Of a DNA stretch of 42,031 bases, positions 28,661 through 39,094 are shown piece by piece. The stretch is taken from positions 1 through 42,031 of the forward strand of contig JAKASW010000004.1 of assembly GCA_021818875.1 (NCBI GenBank). The letters are read 5' to 3'. Position 1 is the stretch's first letter. Every line of letters starts with the position of its first letter. Under the pieces are notes generated by a model. It was not told the DNA's origin. It was given only the letters and a program-made list of their open reading frames with translations, and searched no databases. Made by a program: the position numbers and the translations under genes. This DNA is from Bacteroidota bacterium. GTDB lineage: Bacteria > Bacteroidota > Ignavibacteria > Kryptoniales > JAKASW01.

Positions 28661-29195
28661 TTACAATCTCCACAACTTGTACATTCATGTATCACATACT
28701 TCACTAAAAAACCAGGAACATCATCCTCGTCCCAATACGGTGTCTAATGCACCAAGTTATTCCTCGACTTTGCTCTGGCAGGGAGCATAAACTACCGGAC
28801 GGGCTCTGTGGCACAAGGCAGGTGCATGCTCTTCTACCAAGGTGAACATTCAACTGCATTTCCATCAACTTCTAACATACGAGGCAGGGTCACTAAGTGT
28901 TGTACAACGACACCAATACCAAACATTTTTCTTTGAGCCTTTGAGTCTTTGTGGTTTCCAGAGGGGTTCTCGGCCTGGCCTTCTAGTCTTCCCGTTAGAT
29001 CCGAATCACAATCCCTGACCAGTTGTCGCAGATATATCCTGGCGCAATCAGTTATTCGCGCCAACTTATTGTTCCTTAGTAACTTACTGGCCGCAGGTGT
29101 TGCCCGGTCGCGCCGCAAAGCTGCGTGTAAGAAATCTCGACAAGTGAGAAACTATATGCCTTAAACGACGGTTAAACTGAGATAAGGAGTGGAAA

Positions 29196-30725
29196 ATGGC
29201 GACAGATGCTAAGATAGCGGGACGTTCTGGACCAAACGAAGAGCTTCTCCTCCGTTATGCGGCTATAGTCGAGTCCACAGATGACGCGATTATCGGGAAA
29301 ACACTCAGCGGAATCATTACTGATTGGAACCATGGTGCGGAAAGAATATTCGGCTACAAGGCGCGAGAAGTCATCGGGAAATCGATCTTGATTCTCTTCC
29401 CGCCGGACCGGATGGAAGAAGAGATGCACATACTTGGGCGAATCGGAAAGGGAGAACGGATCGAGAGCTACGAGACTGTCAGAATCAGGAAAGACGGCAG
29501 GAACATAGACGTGTCCGTTACAATTTCTCCGATAAGGGATTTCTCAGGAAGAATTATTGGGGCTTCGAAAATAGCTCGCGACATAACAGAGAAGAAGCTT
29601 CTTCAGGAATCGGTGCTTGAGGCCGAGCGGCATTTCAGGGAGACGCTGGATCGTATGCTGGAAGGTTGCCAGATCATCGGATACGATTGGCGATACTTAT
29701 ACATTAACGATGCTGCGGCGAGTCACGGCCGTCACTCAAGAAAAGCGCTTCTCGGACGCACCATGATGGAAGTATATCCTGGAATTGAAAAGACCGAAAT
29801 GTTCTCCGTGCTCCGACGATGTATGGAAGAGAGAGTAGCCCAGCGAATGGAGAACCGCTTTGATTATGGAGATGGTACGGTCGCATGGTTCACCCTAAGC
29901 ATGGAGCCTGTGCCCGAAGGTACATTCATTTTATCCATCGAAATAACGAACGAAAAGAAACTTCAGGAGGAATTGGAGAAGCACCGAGACAATTTGCAGG
30001 AGCTTGTGAAACAGCGCACGGCGCAGCTCGAGGAAGCAAACAGAGAACTGGAATCTTTCTCTTACTCGGTCTCACATGATCTGCGAGCGCCGCTCCGCCA
30101 TATCAATGGGTTTGTAGAATTACTCAATAAGAGATTGCCTTCTTCTACAGACACGGAATGTTTGAGGAACCTTCAGATAATCTCATCTGCTTCGGGCGAA
30201 ATGGCGCATCTTATCGACAAGCTTCTTGATTTTTCACGTGTGAGCCGTGTCGGACTAAACAAATCAAAGGTCAACACTGACGCGCTAGTCAGAGAGGTCA
30301 TCTCTGGAATGGCTGAAGAGATACGGGACAGATCGATTGAATGGCAAATCGACAAGCTTCCCGATGTTTTTGCTGACCAGGCGATGCTTCGTCAGGTCTT
30401 CATCAATCTATTGTCAAACGCGCTCAAATTTTCCGGCACTCGCGTGAAGGCAAAAGTAAGGGTCGGATGCTGCCGTGAGAAGAACGAAGATGTTTTTGTA
30501 GTTGAGGACAACGGCGTGGGTTTCGATATGAAATACGCTAACAAGCTCTTTGGTGTGTTCCAACGCCTTCACGGTAGTGACGATTTCGAGGGAACCGGCG
30601 TCGGTCTCGCAAATGTTCGAAGGATCGTCGAAAGGCATGGAGGAAGAACGTGGGCCGAGGGAAAAGTGAATGAAGGTGCAGGCTTCTACTTCGCCATTCC
30701 TCACTTACCGGAAGAAGGAGGTTGA
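29196..30725 (+). CDS. Two-PAS-domain sensor histidine kinase
   Basis: PAS S-box motifs; H-box SYSVSHDLRAPLRHINGFVELL; N/G boxes NLLSNALKFS, VEDNGVGFDM, GTGVGLANVRRIVERHGG. Confidence 0.94.
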   Translation: MATDAKIAGRSGPNEELLLRYAAIVESTDDAIIGKTLSGIITDWNHGAERIFGYKAREVIGKSILILFPPDRMEEEMHILGRIGKGERIESYETVRIRKDGRNIDVSVTISPIRDFSGRIIGASKIARDITEKKLLQESVLEAERHFRETLDRMLEGCQIIGYDWRYLYINDAAASHGRHSRKALLGRTMMEVYPGIEKTEMFSVLRRCMEERVAQRMENRFDYGDGTVAWFTLSMEPVPEGTFILSIEITNEKKLQEELEKHRDNLQELVKQRTAQLEEANRELESFSYSVSHDLRAPLRHINGFVELLNKRLPSSTDTECLRNLQIISSASGEMAHLIDKLLDFSRVSRVGLNKSKVNTDALVREVISGMAEEIRDRSIEWQIDKLPDVFADQAMLRQVFINLLSNALKFSGTRVKAKVRVGCCREKNEDVFVVEDNGVGFDMKYANKLFGVFQRLHGSDDFEGTGVGLANVRRIVERHGGRTWAEGKVNEGAGFYFAIPHLPEEGG

Positions 30726-31180
30726 CGATCAGGTTAGGACGAATACTGCTGGCTGATGATAGCAGGAACGATGTCGAGTTGACACTGCTCGCTCTGGGCG
30801 AATCCAATCTCGCAAACGAAGTCGATGTCGTGCGAGACGGTGCCGAAGCTCTCGACTATCTCTATCGCAGAGAAAAGTACATTCAGAGAGAGGACCAAAA
30901 CCCTGCATTGGTGCTCCTCGATTTGAAAATGCCGAAAGTGGACGGCCTGGAGGTTCTGAAAAAAGTGAAGACTGATCCTGCCCTCAAGACCATCCCGGTC
31001 GTTGTACTTACATCGTCCCGCGAAGAAACCGACCTCGTTTCAAGTTACAACCTCGGCGCTAACGCCTTTGTGATAAAGCCGGTGGATTTCCATGAATTTC
31101 TTGACTCGGTAAAGAAGCTTGGGATCTTCTGGGCGATTGTGAATGAGCCGCCACCCGTACCCGGAAAAGGAGGGAATTGA
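30722..31180 (+). CDS. Single-domain response regulator (Rcp1/CheY-like)
   Basis: ILLADDSRNDVELTLLAL, LVLLDLKMPKVDGLEVLKKVK, PVVVLTSS, NAFVIKPVD. TTG start overlaps the kinase stop. Confidence 0.93.
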   Translation: MTIRLGRILLADDSRNDVELTLLALGESNLANEVDVVRDGAEALDYLYRREKYIQREDQNPALVLLDLKMPKVDGLEVLKKVKTDPALKTIPVVVLTSSREETDLVSSYNLGANAFVIKPVDFHEFLDSVKKLGIFWAIVNEPPPVPGKGGN

Positions 31181-31181
31181 A

Positions 31182-34100
31182 TTGAAAGTTGATGACGCAT
31201 CCGCCGCCCCGAATGAATTGACCGTTCTGCACCTTGAAGACAACGCAAGGGATGCGGAACTAATACATTCGATGATGACGAGTGAAGGCATGAAGTGCAA
31301 TTTCGCTGTTGTAAGCTCTCAGCAGGATTTTGAGAAGGTCATAAAGATCGGGAATTTCGACCTCATCCTCTCGGACTTCACGCTTCCTTCGTTTGACGGT
31401 TATTCGGCATTGAAAATTGCCCGCGCACAATTTCCAGACGTACCATTCATATTTATTTCGGGCACAATCGGTGAGGAGGCGGCTGTCGAAGGTATGCGCA
31501 ATGGCGCCACTGACTATGTCCTGAAATCAAGGTTGAACAGGTTAGTACCGGTGATAAACCGCGCATTGGGCGAAGCGAAGGAAAGAATGAAGCTGAGACA
31601 GGCAGAGGAGGCACGAGAGAGAGCTATAGCGGAGCTACAGACCAGCGAGTCGAGATTCAGAGGACTCCTGGAATTTGCCCCGGACCCCACAGTTATTGTC
31701 GACGACAGGGGAATAATCATTTTCGCAAATGAAAGAACCAAGAAAGTTTTCGGGTATTCCCGTGATGAATTGATCGGCGGACGGTTGGAAATGCTGGTCC
31801 CGGACCGGTTTAGGAAAATGCACGAAGGTCAGGTTGCGAACTATCATGGCTCGCCACACGCCCGTGCAATGGGGGCCGGTCTAGAGTTATATGCAATGCG
31901 CAAAGATGGGACTGAGTTCTCCGCGGATATAATGCTTGCACCGTTGAAGGCCAACGGCGAATACTCAGTTCTGGCAATCATAAGAGATGTCACGTCATCC
32001 AAGCTGGCTGCACAGGCATTAAAGGAGAGCGAAGAGCGATACCGGCAGATGTTTGATTCGAGTCCACTTCCAATGTGGGTGTTCGATCCGGACACTTTAA
32101 AGTTTCTGTCGGTCAACGATGCAGCCATAAAGCACTATGGCTACAGCCGGAAAGAATTTCTCGAGATGACATTGAAGGATATCAGGCCCGCTGAGGACAT
32201 TCCGGGACTTCTCAAGGATGTCGAGGAGTCCAAAGAAGGTGACGCGGAAACGAAAACCTGGAGGCACAAAAAGAAGGATGGGAGCCTCATCACTGTCGAG
32301 ATAAAAGGGACCAGTATCATGATTGGGGGCAGAGCCGGAAGGCTTATTCTGGCCAATGACGTCACCGAGCGATTAGAGGCGGCCATGGCGCTTCAGGAAA
32401 GTGAAGAGCGCTTAAGAACAATCTATGAATTGTCGCCGCTTGGTATTGTCAGTGTCGATTCCGACGGGAAATTTCTGAAATGCAATCCCGCATCGGCAGC
32501 GATATTCGGGTATACGGAGCACGAATTGCTTTCTTTGAGTTACAATGACATTACGTATCAGGCCGACAAACCCATCAGCCAACGTCAACTTGAGGAGTTG
32601 ATGAAAGGATTGAGAAAGTTTGTGGAATTTGAAGAACGATGTTTCCGGAAAGACGGTGAAATAATATGGGTGCATGTTTCGTCGGCGGCCGTTCGGGATA
32701 CTCATGACAATTTTCTTTATACGGTCTCTGTCCTTGAAGATGTTACCGGCAGGAAAAATGCCCAGGATGCTCTTCGCAGGTCGGAAGAACAATACAGAAG
32801 TCTGGTGGAAAGTGCCCGCGACACAATCTTCAGCTTTTCGCCGGAGGGAACGATAACAAGCCTGAATAGCGCATTTGAACAAATTACCGGGTTGGAACGA
32901 GAGGAGTGGATAGGAAAACAGTTCCTGACGCTTCTACACCCGGCGGATCGCGAGAAAGCCAGGGTAAATTTTCAGCGGGTTATGAACGGAGAGACCCTCG
33001 GTGTGAGTCAGTACAGAGTGGTCACAAAATCGGGAAAGTATCTCACGGGGGAATTCAGCGCCACCGCTGAAACGATTGACGGTGGTACGATTGGTATTCA
33101 GGGAATCGCGCGCGATGTCACCGGACAAAAGAAAATGGAGGAGTACTTCAGGCAGGTGCAGAAGATGGAGAGCCTCGGGACGCTTGCCGGCGGAGTTGCT
33201 CACGACTTCAATAATATACTTGGAATAATTCTCGGATTCCTGGGATTGATTGAGAGAGCAGGCGAGAGGGATGAAAGGATGACGCGCTACATCGAATCGA
33301 TCAACGCTGCCACGAACCGCGGTATAGGCCTCGTGCGACAGCTCCTCACGTTTGCCCGTAAAGAAGAGAAATCGTTCGACCATATCAACATCAACGAAGT
33401 GGTACAGGAGACCTACAAGCTTGCAAAGGAGACTTTTTCTAAGAACATAGACATTCAGCTGACCCTAGGCGACGGCGTGCCTATCCTGGTTGCTGATCAA
33501 TCTCAGATTCATCAGGCAATTCTAAACCTATCCGTGAACGCGAGAGATGTCATGCTAGACAGAAACGACGGCAAACCCGCGGGGGGAATACTTCAACTAA
33601 TGACGAAAGTTGTTCCTGGCGATGCGGTCAAGACCAGGTTCCCCGGGGCAAAGTATGCTGAGTACGTGCAGATCTCGGTATCGGATACCGGGATTGGAAT
33701 GGATGAAGTAACAAGGAACAGAATATTCGAGCCGTTCTTTACTACCAAGGAACACGGTAAAGGGACCGGGTTGGGACTCGCAACGGTTTACGGGGTGGTA
33801 GAAAGCCACGAAGGATTTATCGATGTATCGACTCAACTGGGAATCGGAACCACGTTCTCGATTTATCTGCCGTCACGACCGGTTGTTACTTCGGAGATGA
33901 AGCCCGAAGCTGAAGCCAGCCAGAAAGGGCGTGGTGGTACAGAAACCATCCTTGTCGTTGAAGACGAAGAGATGTTGAGAGAGTTGCTGGAGAGCGTCCT
34001 TACCGATAATGGATATAAGGTTATTACAACCTACGACGGCGAGCAGGCGGTTTCAGTTTTTGAGAAGAACGCGGACAATGTTCAGCTTGTGCTCTCTGAT

Positions 34101-34304
34101 CTCGGTCTGCCGAAACTTGGAGGCATTGATATGTTGAATGCGCTGAGAAAGACGAAGCCGGGCATCAAGGTGCTTTTTGCAAGCGGCTTCGTCGTAAGCA
34201 GTGACAGTGAGTGGATGACAAAAAACGGTGTCAACGGGTTCATCGCAAAGCCATACCGAATCGGCGAGGTTCTGAGTAAAGTCCGCGAAGTGCTGGACGG
34301 TTAA
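31182..34304 (+). CDS. Hybrid histidine kinase: N-terminal receiver, four PAS domains, HisKA/HATPase, C-terminal receiver
   Basis: LEDNARDAELIH...LILSDFTLPSFDG; multiple PAS S-boxes; GGVAHDFNNILGIILGFLGLIE; GTGLGLATVYGVVESHEG; C-terminal VVEDEEMLRELL...LVLSDLGLPKLGGIDML. AGGAGG RBS supports the TTG at 31182. Confidence 0.92.
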   Translation: MKVDDASAAPNELTVLHLEDNARDAELIHSMMTSEGMKCNFAVVSSQQDFEKVIKIGNFDLILSDFTLPSFDGYSALKIARAQFPDVPFIFISGTIGEEAAVEGMRNGATDYVLKSRLNRLVPVINRALGEAKERMKLRQAEEARERAIAELQTSESRFRGLLEFAPDPTVIVDDRGIIIFANERTKKVFGYSRDELIGGRLEMLVPDRFRKMHEGQVANYHGSPHARAMGAGLELYAMRKDGTEFSADIMLAPLKANGEYSVLAIIRDVTSSKLAAQALKESEERYRQMFDSSPLPMWVFDPDTLKFLSVNDAAIKHYGYSRKEFLEMTLKDIRPAEDIPGLLKDVEESKEGDAETKTWRHKKKDGSLITVEIKGTSIMIGGRAGRLILANDVTERLEAAMALQESEERLRTIYELSPLGIVSVDSDGKFLKCNPASAAIFGYTEHELLSLSYNDITYQADKPISQRQLEELMKGLRKFVEFEERCFRKDGEIIWVHVSSAAVRDTHDNFLYTVSVLEDVTGRKNAQDALRRSEEQYRSLVESARDTIFSFSPEGTITSLNSAFEQITGLEREEWIGKQFLTLLHPADREKARVNFQRVMNGETLGVSQYRVVTKSGKYLTGEFSATAETIDGGTIGIQGIARDVTGQKKMEEYFRQVQKMESLGTLAGGVAHDFNNILGIILGFLGLIERAGERDERMTRYIESINAATNRGIGLVRQLLTFARKEEKSFDHININEVVQETYKLAKETFSKNIDIQLTLGDGVPILVADQSQIHQAILNLSVNARDVMLDRNDGKPAGGILQLMTKVVPGDAVKTRFPGAKYAEYVQISVSDTGIGMDEVTRNRIFEPFFTTKEHGKGTGLGLATVYGVVESHEGFIDVSTQLGIGTTFSIYLPSRPVVTSEMKPEAEASQKGRGGTETILVVEDEEMLRELLESVLTDNGYKVITTYDGEQAVSVFEKNADNVQLVLSDLGLPKLGGIDMLNALRKTKPGIKVLFASGFVVSSDSEWMTKNGVNGFIAKPYRIGEVLSKVREVLDG

Positions 34305-34352
34305 CTCATGCCAGCCAAAAAACTGGCAATGTCTGGGTCTGGAAATCCGGCC

Positions 34353-34556
34353 TCAGATTTCCGCCGCGTCAATCGCACACCGCTTGACGATAAAAGAACC
34401 GGGTGGAATCTCTTTCTTGGTCTCGTAGTACGCGTCAAGTTCAGACTCAAAAACGCCGACCACAGCTTCTCCTGAAATGACCACTACCTTATTTGAATAT
34501 TTCTCAGACAGCTCCGTCTTGTGCTGCTCGAAAAAATCCCATTCAGGTTTAAGCAA
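34353..34556 (-). CDS. Small DUF5678-like protein
   Basis: WDFFEQHKTELSEKYSNKVVVISGEAVVGVFESELDAYYETKKEIPPGSFIVKRCA. Confidence 0.65.
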   Translation of the reverse strand: MLKPEWDFFEQHKTELSEKYSNKVVVISGEAVVGVFESELDAYYETKKEIPPGSFIVKRCAIDAAEI

Positions 34557-34710
34557 ATTGCTTTCACTCCTTTCAATCCCTATATCGGATTGCCCAGTAG
34601 AAAAGTGGAGTGATGGAACTGCCTTTCGGTCGATGCTGTGAGGAGTTTCACGGAAGCCGACGACGCTCAGATAAGTTGAATTTCATCAAAGTTTGTCATA
34701 AAATCGAACG

Positions 34711-35244
34711 ATGGATGTCAGGCTGGTTCCATCGGGGAATCCCGGATTCTGTAAATGCGAGCGGCCTCGGAGAAAAGGTACGAGGTTGTTGGCGGTTACC
34801 TTCCTATTGGCTCTTGCCTTCGAGCCATCTGTGAGATCGTCGGGAGCATTCGCCGAAGAAACGAGGTGGAGTGTGGCCGGCCTTCACAATCGGGAAACAG
34901 AGGTTTTCCCATTACCTAACGTACTGGGCAGGGGAAAGCCGACTCCGTCAGGCGCGTTTCATTTCAGTGGAATGACAACGGCAGAGAGCGACATCTCATC
35001 CGTAACTTCATCGTCCACGATGCATGCCGATGGCGGACGTCGTACAACTGAATCGGACTATTTGAATGCAGAGGCACCTACTGAAGCTTTAGTCTCGTCG
35101 GACACGGGGAAATTCGTCGGAACCAGTCAATTCATTGGTGTCCTTCATGAGCTTAAAGCAAACAGAACGATCGAGTCTGAAGTTGTTGTCGCGGAAGACA
35201 ACTTCTTAGGGCATACCAGGAAATATCTTCAGACAAAGAAATAA
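34711..35244 (+). CDS. Possible secreted hypothetical protein
   Basis: Open frame with internal hydrophobic LLAVTFLLALAFEPSVRSSGAFA segment. No recognised family; start uncertain. Confidence 0.3.
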   Translation: MDVRLVPSGNPGFCKCERPRRKGTRLLAVTFLLALAFEPSVRSSGAFAEETRWSVAGLHNRETEVFPLPNVLGRGKPTPSGAFHFSGMTTAESDISSVTSSSTMHADGGRRTTESDYLNAEAPTEALVSSDTGKFVGTSQFIGVLHELKANRTIESEVVVAEDNFLGHTRKYLQTKK

Positions 35245-35374
35245 TCGGCAGACTAAAACCCAATCGTAACATTCCGGACAAGAATTAAATCTCATCCGAA
35301 TGTTTCCCATCTATTCACCTACTCTCAACTAAGGTGCATTTTGCCGATAGGCAAGTGCAGATTGGAGTGTTCAA

Positions 35375-38170
35375 ATGGATTGCCGAAACAAGGAATCACA
35401 TTTCATTTTCCTCAACAGAGTCTTCGCGTTAGGTATCTTCCTTTTATCATTGACCCTTTACTGTCTCACCGCACAACCGTCAGTTGCTTATTGGGACTGC
35501 GCGGAGTATGCAGCCACCTCGCCCAGGCTCGAAGTACCACATCCACCGGGCGCGCCACTTTTCACTTTGATGACAAGACTTGCATCGATGGTGCCAGATG
35601 CAAAAGACAAGGCGATGCGGATGAATCTTTTCTCTGCATTGACGAGTGCTCTTGCAGTCATGTTGCTGTATCTAATTGCCGTCCGCGCCATTTCAAGATG
35701 GAGAGATGTACGACGGAACACACTTGCGGCAATCCTGGCTCCGGCAGGCGTTGGTGCATTGACGCTGGTGGTCAGCGACACATTCTGGTTCAATGCCGTA
35801 GAATCGGGGTTGTTTGCCACAAGCATTTTCTTCATCTCGTTGATCATCTGGCTAGGTGTGGTGTGGTTCGAAAAGTCGGGGAAGTCTGCGAGTGATCGGG
35901 TTCTTCTTTTGGCGGCGTACATCCTCGGTTTGTCGAGCGGTGTCCATCAACTGTGTCTGCTCTCATTCTTCCCTGTTGCCCTGCTTGTTTACTTCAAGAA
36001 CAATGAATTCCAATTCAAATCGTTTTTGAAATTCTCGTTGCTGGCCATATTGGGGTTCTTCGTAATCTATCCGGGGATTGTAAAGTGGATGGTTGCCATG
36101 ATGAGCGGAGACTGGAATTTCGGCCCGTTCAGATTCACCGGCAGCCTGGCTATCAAACTTGTCCCGGCAGTTGCGCTCGCGGCATCGCTCTATGGAATCA
36201 TCTCGGCAGTCGCAAGGAAACGGGCTCGAACCGCCACAATCCTAACGGGATTTCTCCTTGTCCTGTTAGGATATTCAACTTACTCCCTTATCTATCTGCG
36301 GGCTAACTCCAATCCGGCAATCAACGAGGGCGATCCTGCTACGATGAAGAATCTGGAAAGCTATCTCGATCGTGCTCAGTATGGAGAGCAGCCGCTATTC
36401 TGGCCAAGAAGGTGGAACCCCGATCCTAAGTATCTGCAAAATTATGCCCGGTACTCGTCAGACCTCGACTATTTCTTGTCGTACCAAGTTGACCACATGT
36501 ACCTGAGATATCTCGGGTTCAATTTCATCGGAAGATCGGGCGACGTCCAGGATGCTCCCGTTGCATTCATCTCCGCACCCGGGAATCAGCACGATGCTGA
36601 GCAAGGTTACCCTGCCAGGTACTTTGCCATACCTTTCATTCTCGGACTCATCGGAATCTGGTATCATTACAAAAAAGATTGGAAGCTGGCACTTGTCTTT
36701 ACGACGATGTTCGTGGCGATGGGCTTTGCGCTGACGGTGTACTTCAACATGGCCGACCCCCAGCCGCGTGAACGAGACTATTTCTTTGTCGGCTCATTCT
36801 TTGTGTTTGCATTGTGGATAGCGATTGGAGCGTCGGGCATCATGGAACTGGTTTCTCAGAACGTCAAACGGCGGCCGTGGAAGTCGGTTTTAACTGGAAT
36901 CACTGTCGGGTCTCTGTTTCTCGCTTGCCCGGTCAACATGTTTAGAGAGAATCTATTCAGTCATGATCGCCATGATAACTATGCTCCACTCGATGTCTCC
37001 TACGACATTCTGCAATCATGTCCCAGGAATGCAATACTCTTTACCGGCGGGGACAACGACACTTTCCCTTTGTGGTATCTACAGGAAACGTGCGGAGTTA
37101 GAACTGATGTGAGGATTATTTGTCTGAGTCTGGCGAATACAAGCTGGTATCTTCTGCAGCTGAAGAACAACAGCCCGCATGGATCAGAAAGAGTCCCGTT
37201 CACGTATTCAAACCAGCAGATCAAAGAGATTTCCGATGCCGGCGGAGTTCAGTGGCACGCCAGAACGTTCAGGCTTCCGGTGTCGCCCGGAGTCTACAAA
37301 GAGTTTCGTTTGCGTGACACTTCAAAAGGCGGAACAGGGTACATCGAGTATACCATGAACCCGACAATAGGTGGTGGTGCTGTGAGAGGTGTGAGACCGC
37401 AGGATCTCATGGTGAACAACATCGTCATGGCAAACGATTGGCACCGGCCTATTTGTTTCGCTATCGGAGTGCCTCCACACGACTTGATCGGTCTGCAGAA
37501 GTATTTCATGAGACAAGGCCTTGTGAACCTCCTGACACCGGGGGCAAACATTTCACCATATTATGAACAACTGAATGAGCCTGTGATGCATGAGTGCCTT
37601 TTTCATGGTGTGAAACGCCCGCGAGCAGAACAGAAGTATGGTTTCATGTTCAAAGGGCTCGACAAACGTGGAGTTTATTATGACAGCAACACGAGGAACA
37701 TGATGTATGCGCTTCGTGACTCATTCATAAGGCTTGCCGCCTACTATCAATCGCAGCGTGAAAACGTTAGATGTGTGGCCACCCTCGACACTATGGAAGC
37801 GAGGATTCCGGTCGAGGCGGCGCCATTGGATTACGCGACGTTAGGTAGCATCGCTCAATTGTACTACCTTAGCGGAGATGAGAAGCAATTCAGGAAGTTC
37901 TCCTCGATTGCAGAGAGTGGAGCTCTTGCTGCGATCCAAGAAAATCCCGATGACTTGAGCGGCAGTTATAATCCATACTCGGTGCTTCTCGGGTTATACA
38001 ACATGGAACACGACTATCGAAAAGAACGGGCGTTGCTGGAGCGACTTCATTCGTTGGTGCCAAACGATTCGGGAATCGATAAAGCAATCGCGACGATCAA
38101 AGCATATATCAAATCGTCGGACAGGATTACGCTGCGTGACTCTGTAACTGACTGCTCGAAAGAAAAGTAA
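35375..38170 (+). CDS. DUF2723 domain membrane protein (glycosyltransferase-like)
   Basis: YWDCAEYAATSPRLEVPHPPGAPLFTLMTRLAS signature and many hydrophobic helices; DPQPRERDYFFVGSFFVFALWI. Confidence 0.93.
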   Translation: MDCRNKESHFIFLNRVFALGIFLLSLTLYCLTAQPSVAYWDCAEYAATSPRLEVPHPPGAPLFTLMTRLASMVPDAKDKAMRMNLFSALTSALAVMLLYLIAVRAISRWRDVRRNTLAAILAPAGVGALTLVVSDTFWFNAVESGLFATSIFFISLIIWLGVVWFEKSGKSASDRVLLLAAYILGLSSGVHQLCLLSFFPVALLVYFKNNEFQFKSFLKFSLLAILGFFVIYPGIVKWMVAMMSGDWNFGPFRFTGSLAIKLVPAVALAASLYGIISAVARKRARTATILTGFLLVLLGYSTYSLIYLRANSNPAINEGDPATMKNLESYLDRAQYGEQPLFWPRRWNPDPKYLQNYARYSSDLDYFLSYQVDHMYLRYLGFNFIGRSGDVQDAPVAFISAPGNQHDAEQGYPARYFAIPFILGLIGIWYHYKKDWKLALVFTTMFVAMGFALTVYFNMADPQPRERDYFFVGSFFVFALWIAIGASGIMELVSQNVKRRPWKSVLTGITVGSLFLACPVNMFRENLFSHDRHDNYAPLDVSYDILQSCPRNAILFTGGDNDTFPLWYLQETCGVRTDVRIICLSLANTSWYLLQLKNNSPHGSERVPFTYSNQQIKEISDAGGVQWHARTFRLPVSPGVYKEFRLRDTSKGGTGYIEYTMNPTIGGGAVRGVRPQDLMVNNIVMANDWHRPICFAIGVPPHDLIGLQKYFMRQGLVNLLTPGANISPYYEQLNEPVMHECLFHGVKRPRAEQKYGFMFKGLDKRGVYYDSNTRNMMYALRDSFIRLAAYYQSQRENVRCVATLDTMEARIPVEAAPLDYATLGSIAQLYYLSGDEKQFRKFSSIAESGALAAIQENPDDLSGSYNPYSVLLGLYNMEHDYRKERALLERLHSLVPNDSGIDKAIATIKAYIKSSDRITLRDSVTDCSKEK

Positions 38171-38364
38171 CGACCGAACAGTAAAGCGTATCTTAAGATA
38201 TGGAATCATCTGTATACCGAGTGACTCGTGCCGGATACAGACATCTGCTGGAACTCGTTACGATATGTCAATGCTAAAAAAACAGTCGAAGAGGATCGCC
38301 GTTTGATTTATTGACCCTTTGCGAAGCTCTTTCTAATGTCCGGCATTAGAAGGTGAGGGTAAGA

Positions 38365-38445
38365 ATGAAAACGAGACACAGTTTTGGAATCCTTCTGTTT
38401 CTTCTTCTGTCCTTTGGATCGGCTCTGGCGCACAGCCCTGCGTGA
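38365..38445 (+). other. Orphan signal-peptide mini-ORF (26 aa)
   Basis: MKTRHSFGILLFLLLSFGSALAHSPA*, preceded by an AGGTGAGGG RBS-like sequence. Confidence 0.45.
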
Positions 38446-38490
38446 GAGGTTAACGAATAAAAGCCTCGTGCAGAATTTACTCTGAAGTTG

Positions 38491-38577
38491 TGCCGAGAGC
38501 GGGAATCGAACCCGCACGAGGGGTTAAGCCTCGCTGGATTTTGAGTCCAGTGCGTCTACCAGTTCCGCCATCTCGGC
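38491..38577 (-). tRNA. tRNA-Leu (anticodon CAA)
   Basis: GCCGAGAtggcGGAACTGGTAGACGCactggactCAAaatccagcgaggcttaacccctcgtgcggGTTCGAATCccgcTCTCGGCA; acceptor stem, long variable arm and T-loop present. CCA not encoded. Confidence 0.95.
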
Positions 38578-39094
38578 AAGTGGCAAAATATAACAGATTG
38601 TGCGATTTTAATAAAGATCTATCACGAAGCGGCGTCGTTTCCAGCTCCCAGTGGCCAAGAAGTAACCGGTGCTTCTCCATCTTGTAAAAGGTTCATTGCA
38701 TTTTCCACTTATGAATGGACCGTCATGGCCTTGCTGTCATGGTGTTCCATGATCTTGCTCATGGTCAAATGTCAACACCAGTTTCGATCATCTTTTTACC
38801 GAATGTATGTCTCAGCCTGTGAAGTTTGGATTCTTCAAGTTCAGCCTTGTTGCAGACCATTTAGAAGTTGTGAGTGACCTGGCCCGTCCAAAACTTCGAG
38901 AAGATATCGTCATGGAGCACCCCAAGTATTGTTTTTGCTACTTTAGTCCGTGGAACTTCTCGTGCTTCTCTTTTTTTAATTTTCAGATAGGAATACAACT
39001 CGAATCGTGGATTGCTGCGAATCCATCATGTGATTGTTATTCGGGTCGGTTTAGAGTAGTGTCTATTATATACCATTTGAACGAGGAGAACCTT

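Noticed and set aside
38477-38687. ORFs 38477-38680 (-) and 38490-38687 (+)
   Set aside because: They translate the tRNA-Leu gene (PRAGSIPALGT-like peptides are typical tRNA artefacts).
38807-39094. N-terminal extension of the S10 peptidase ORF
   Set aside because: ATG at 39095 has a good RBS and signal peptide; the upstream extension lacks family similarity.
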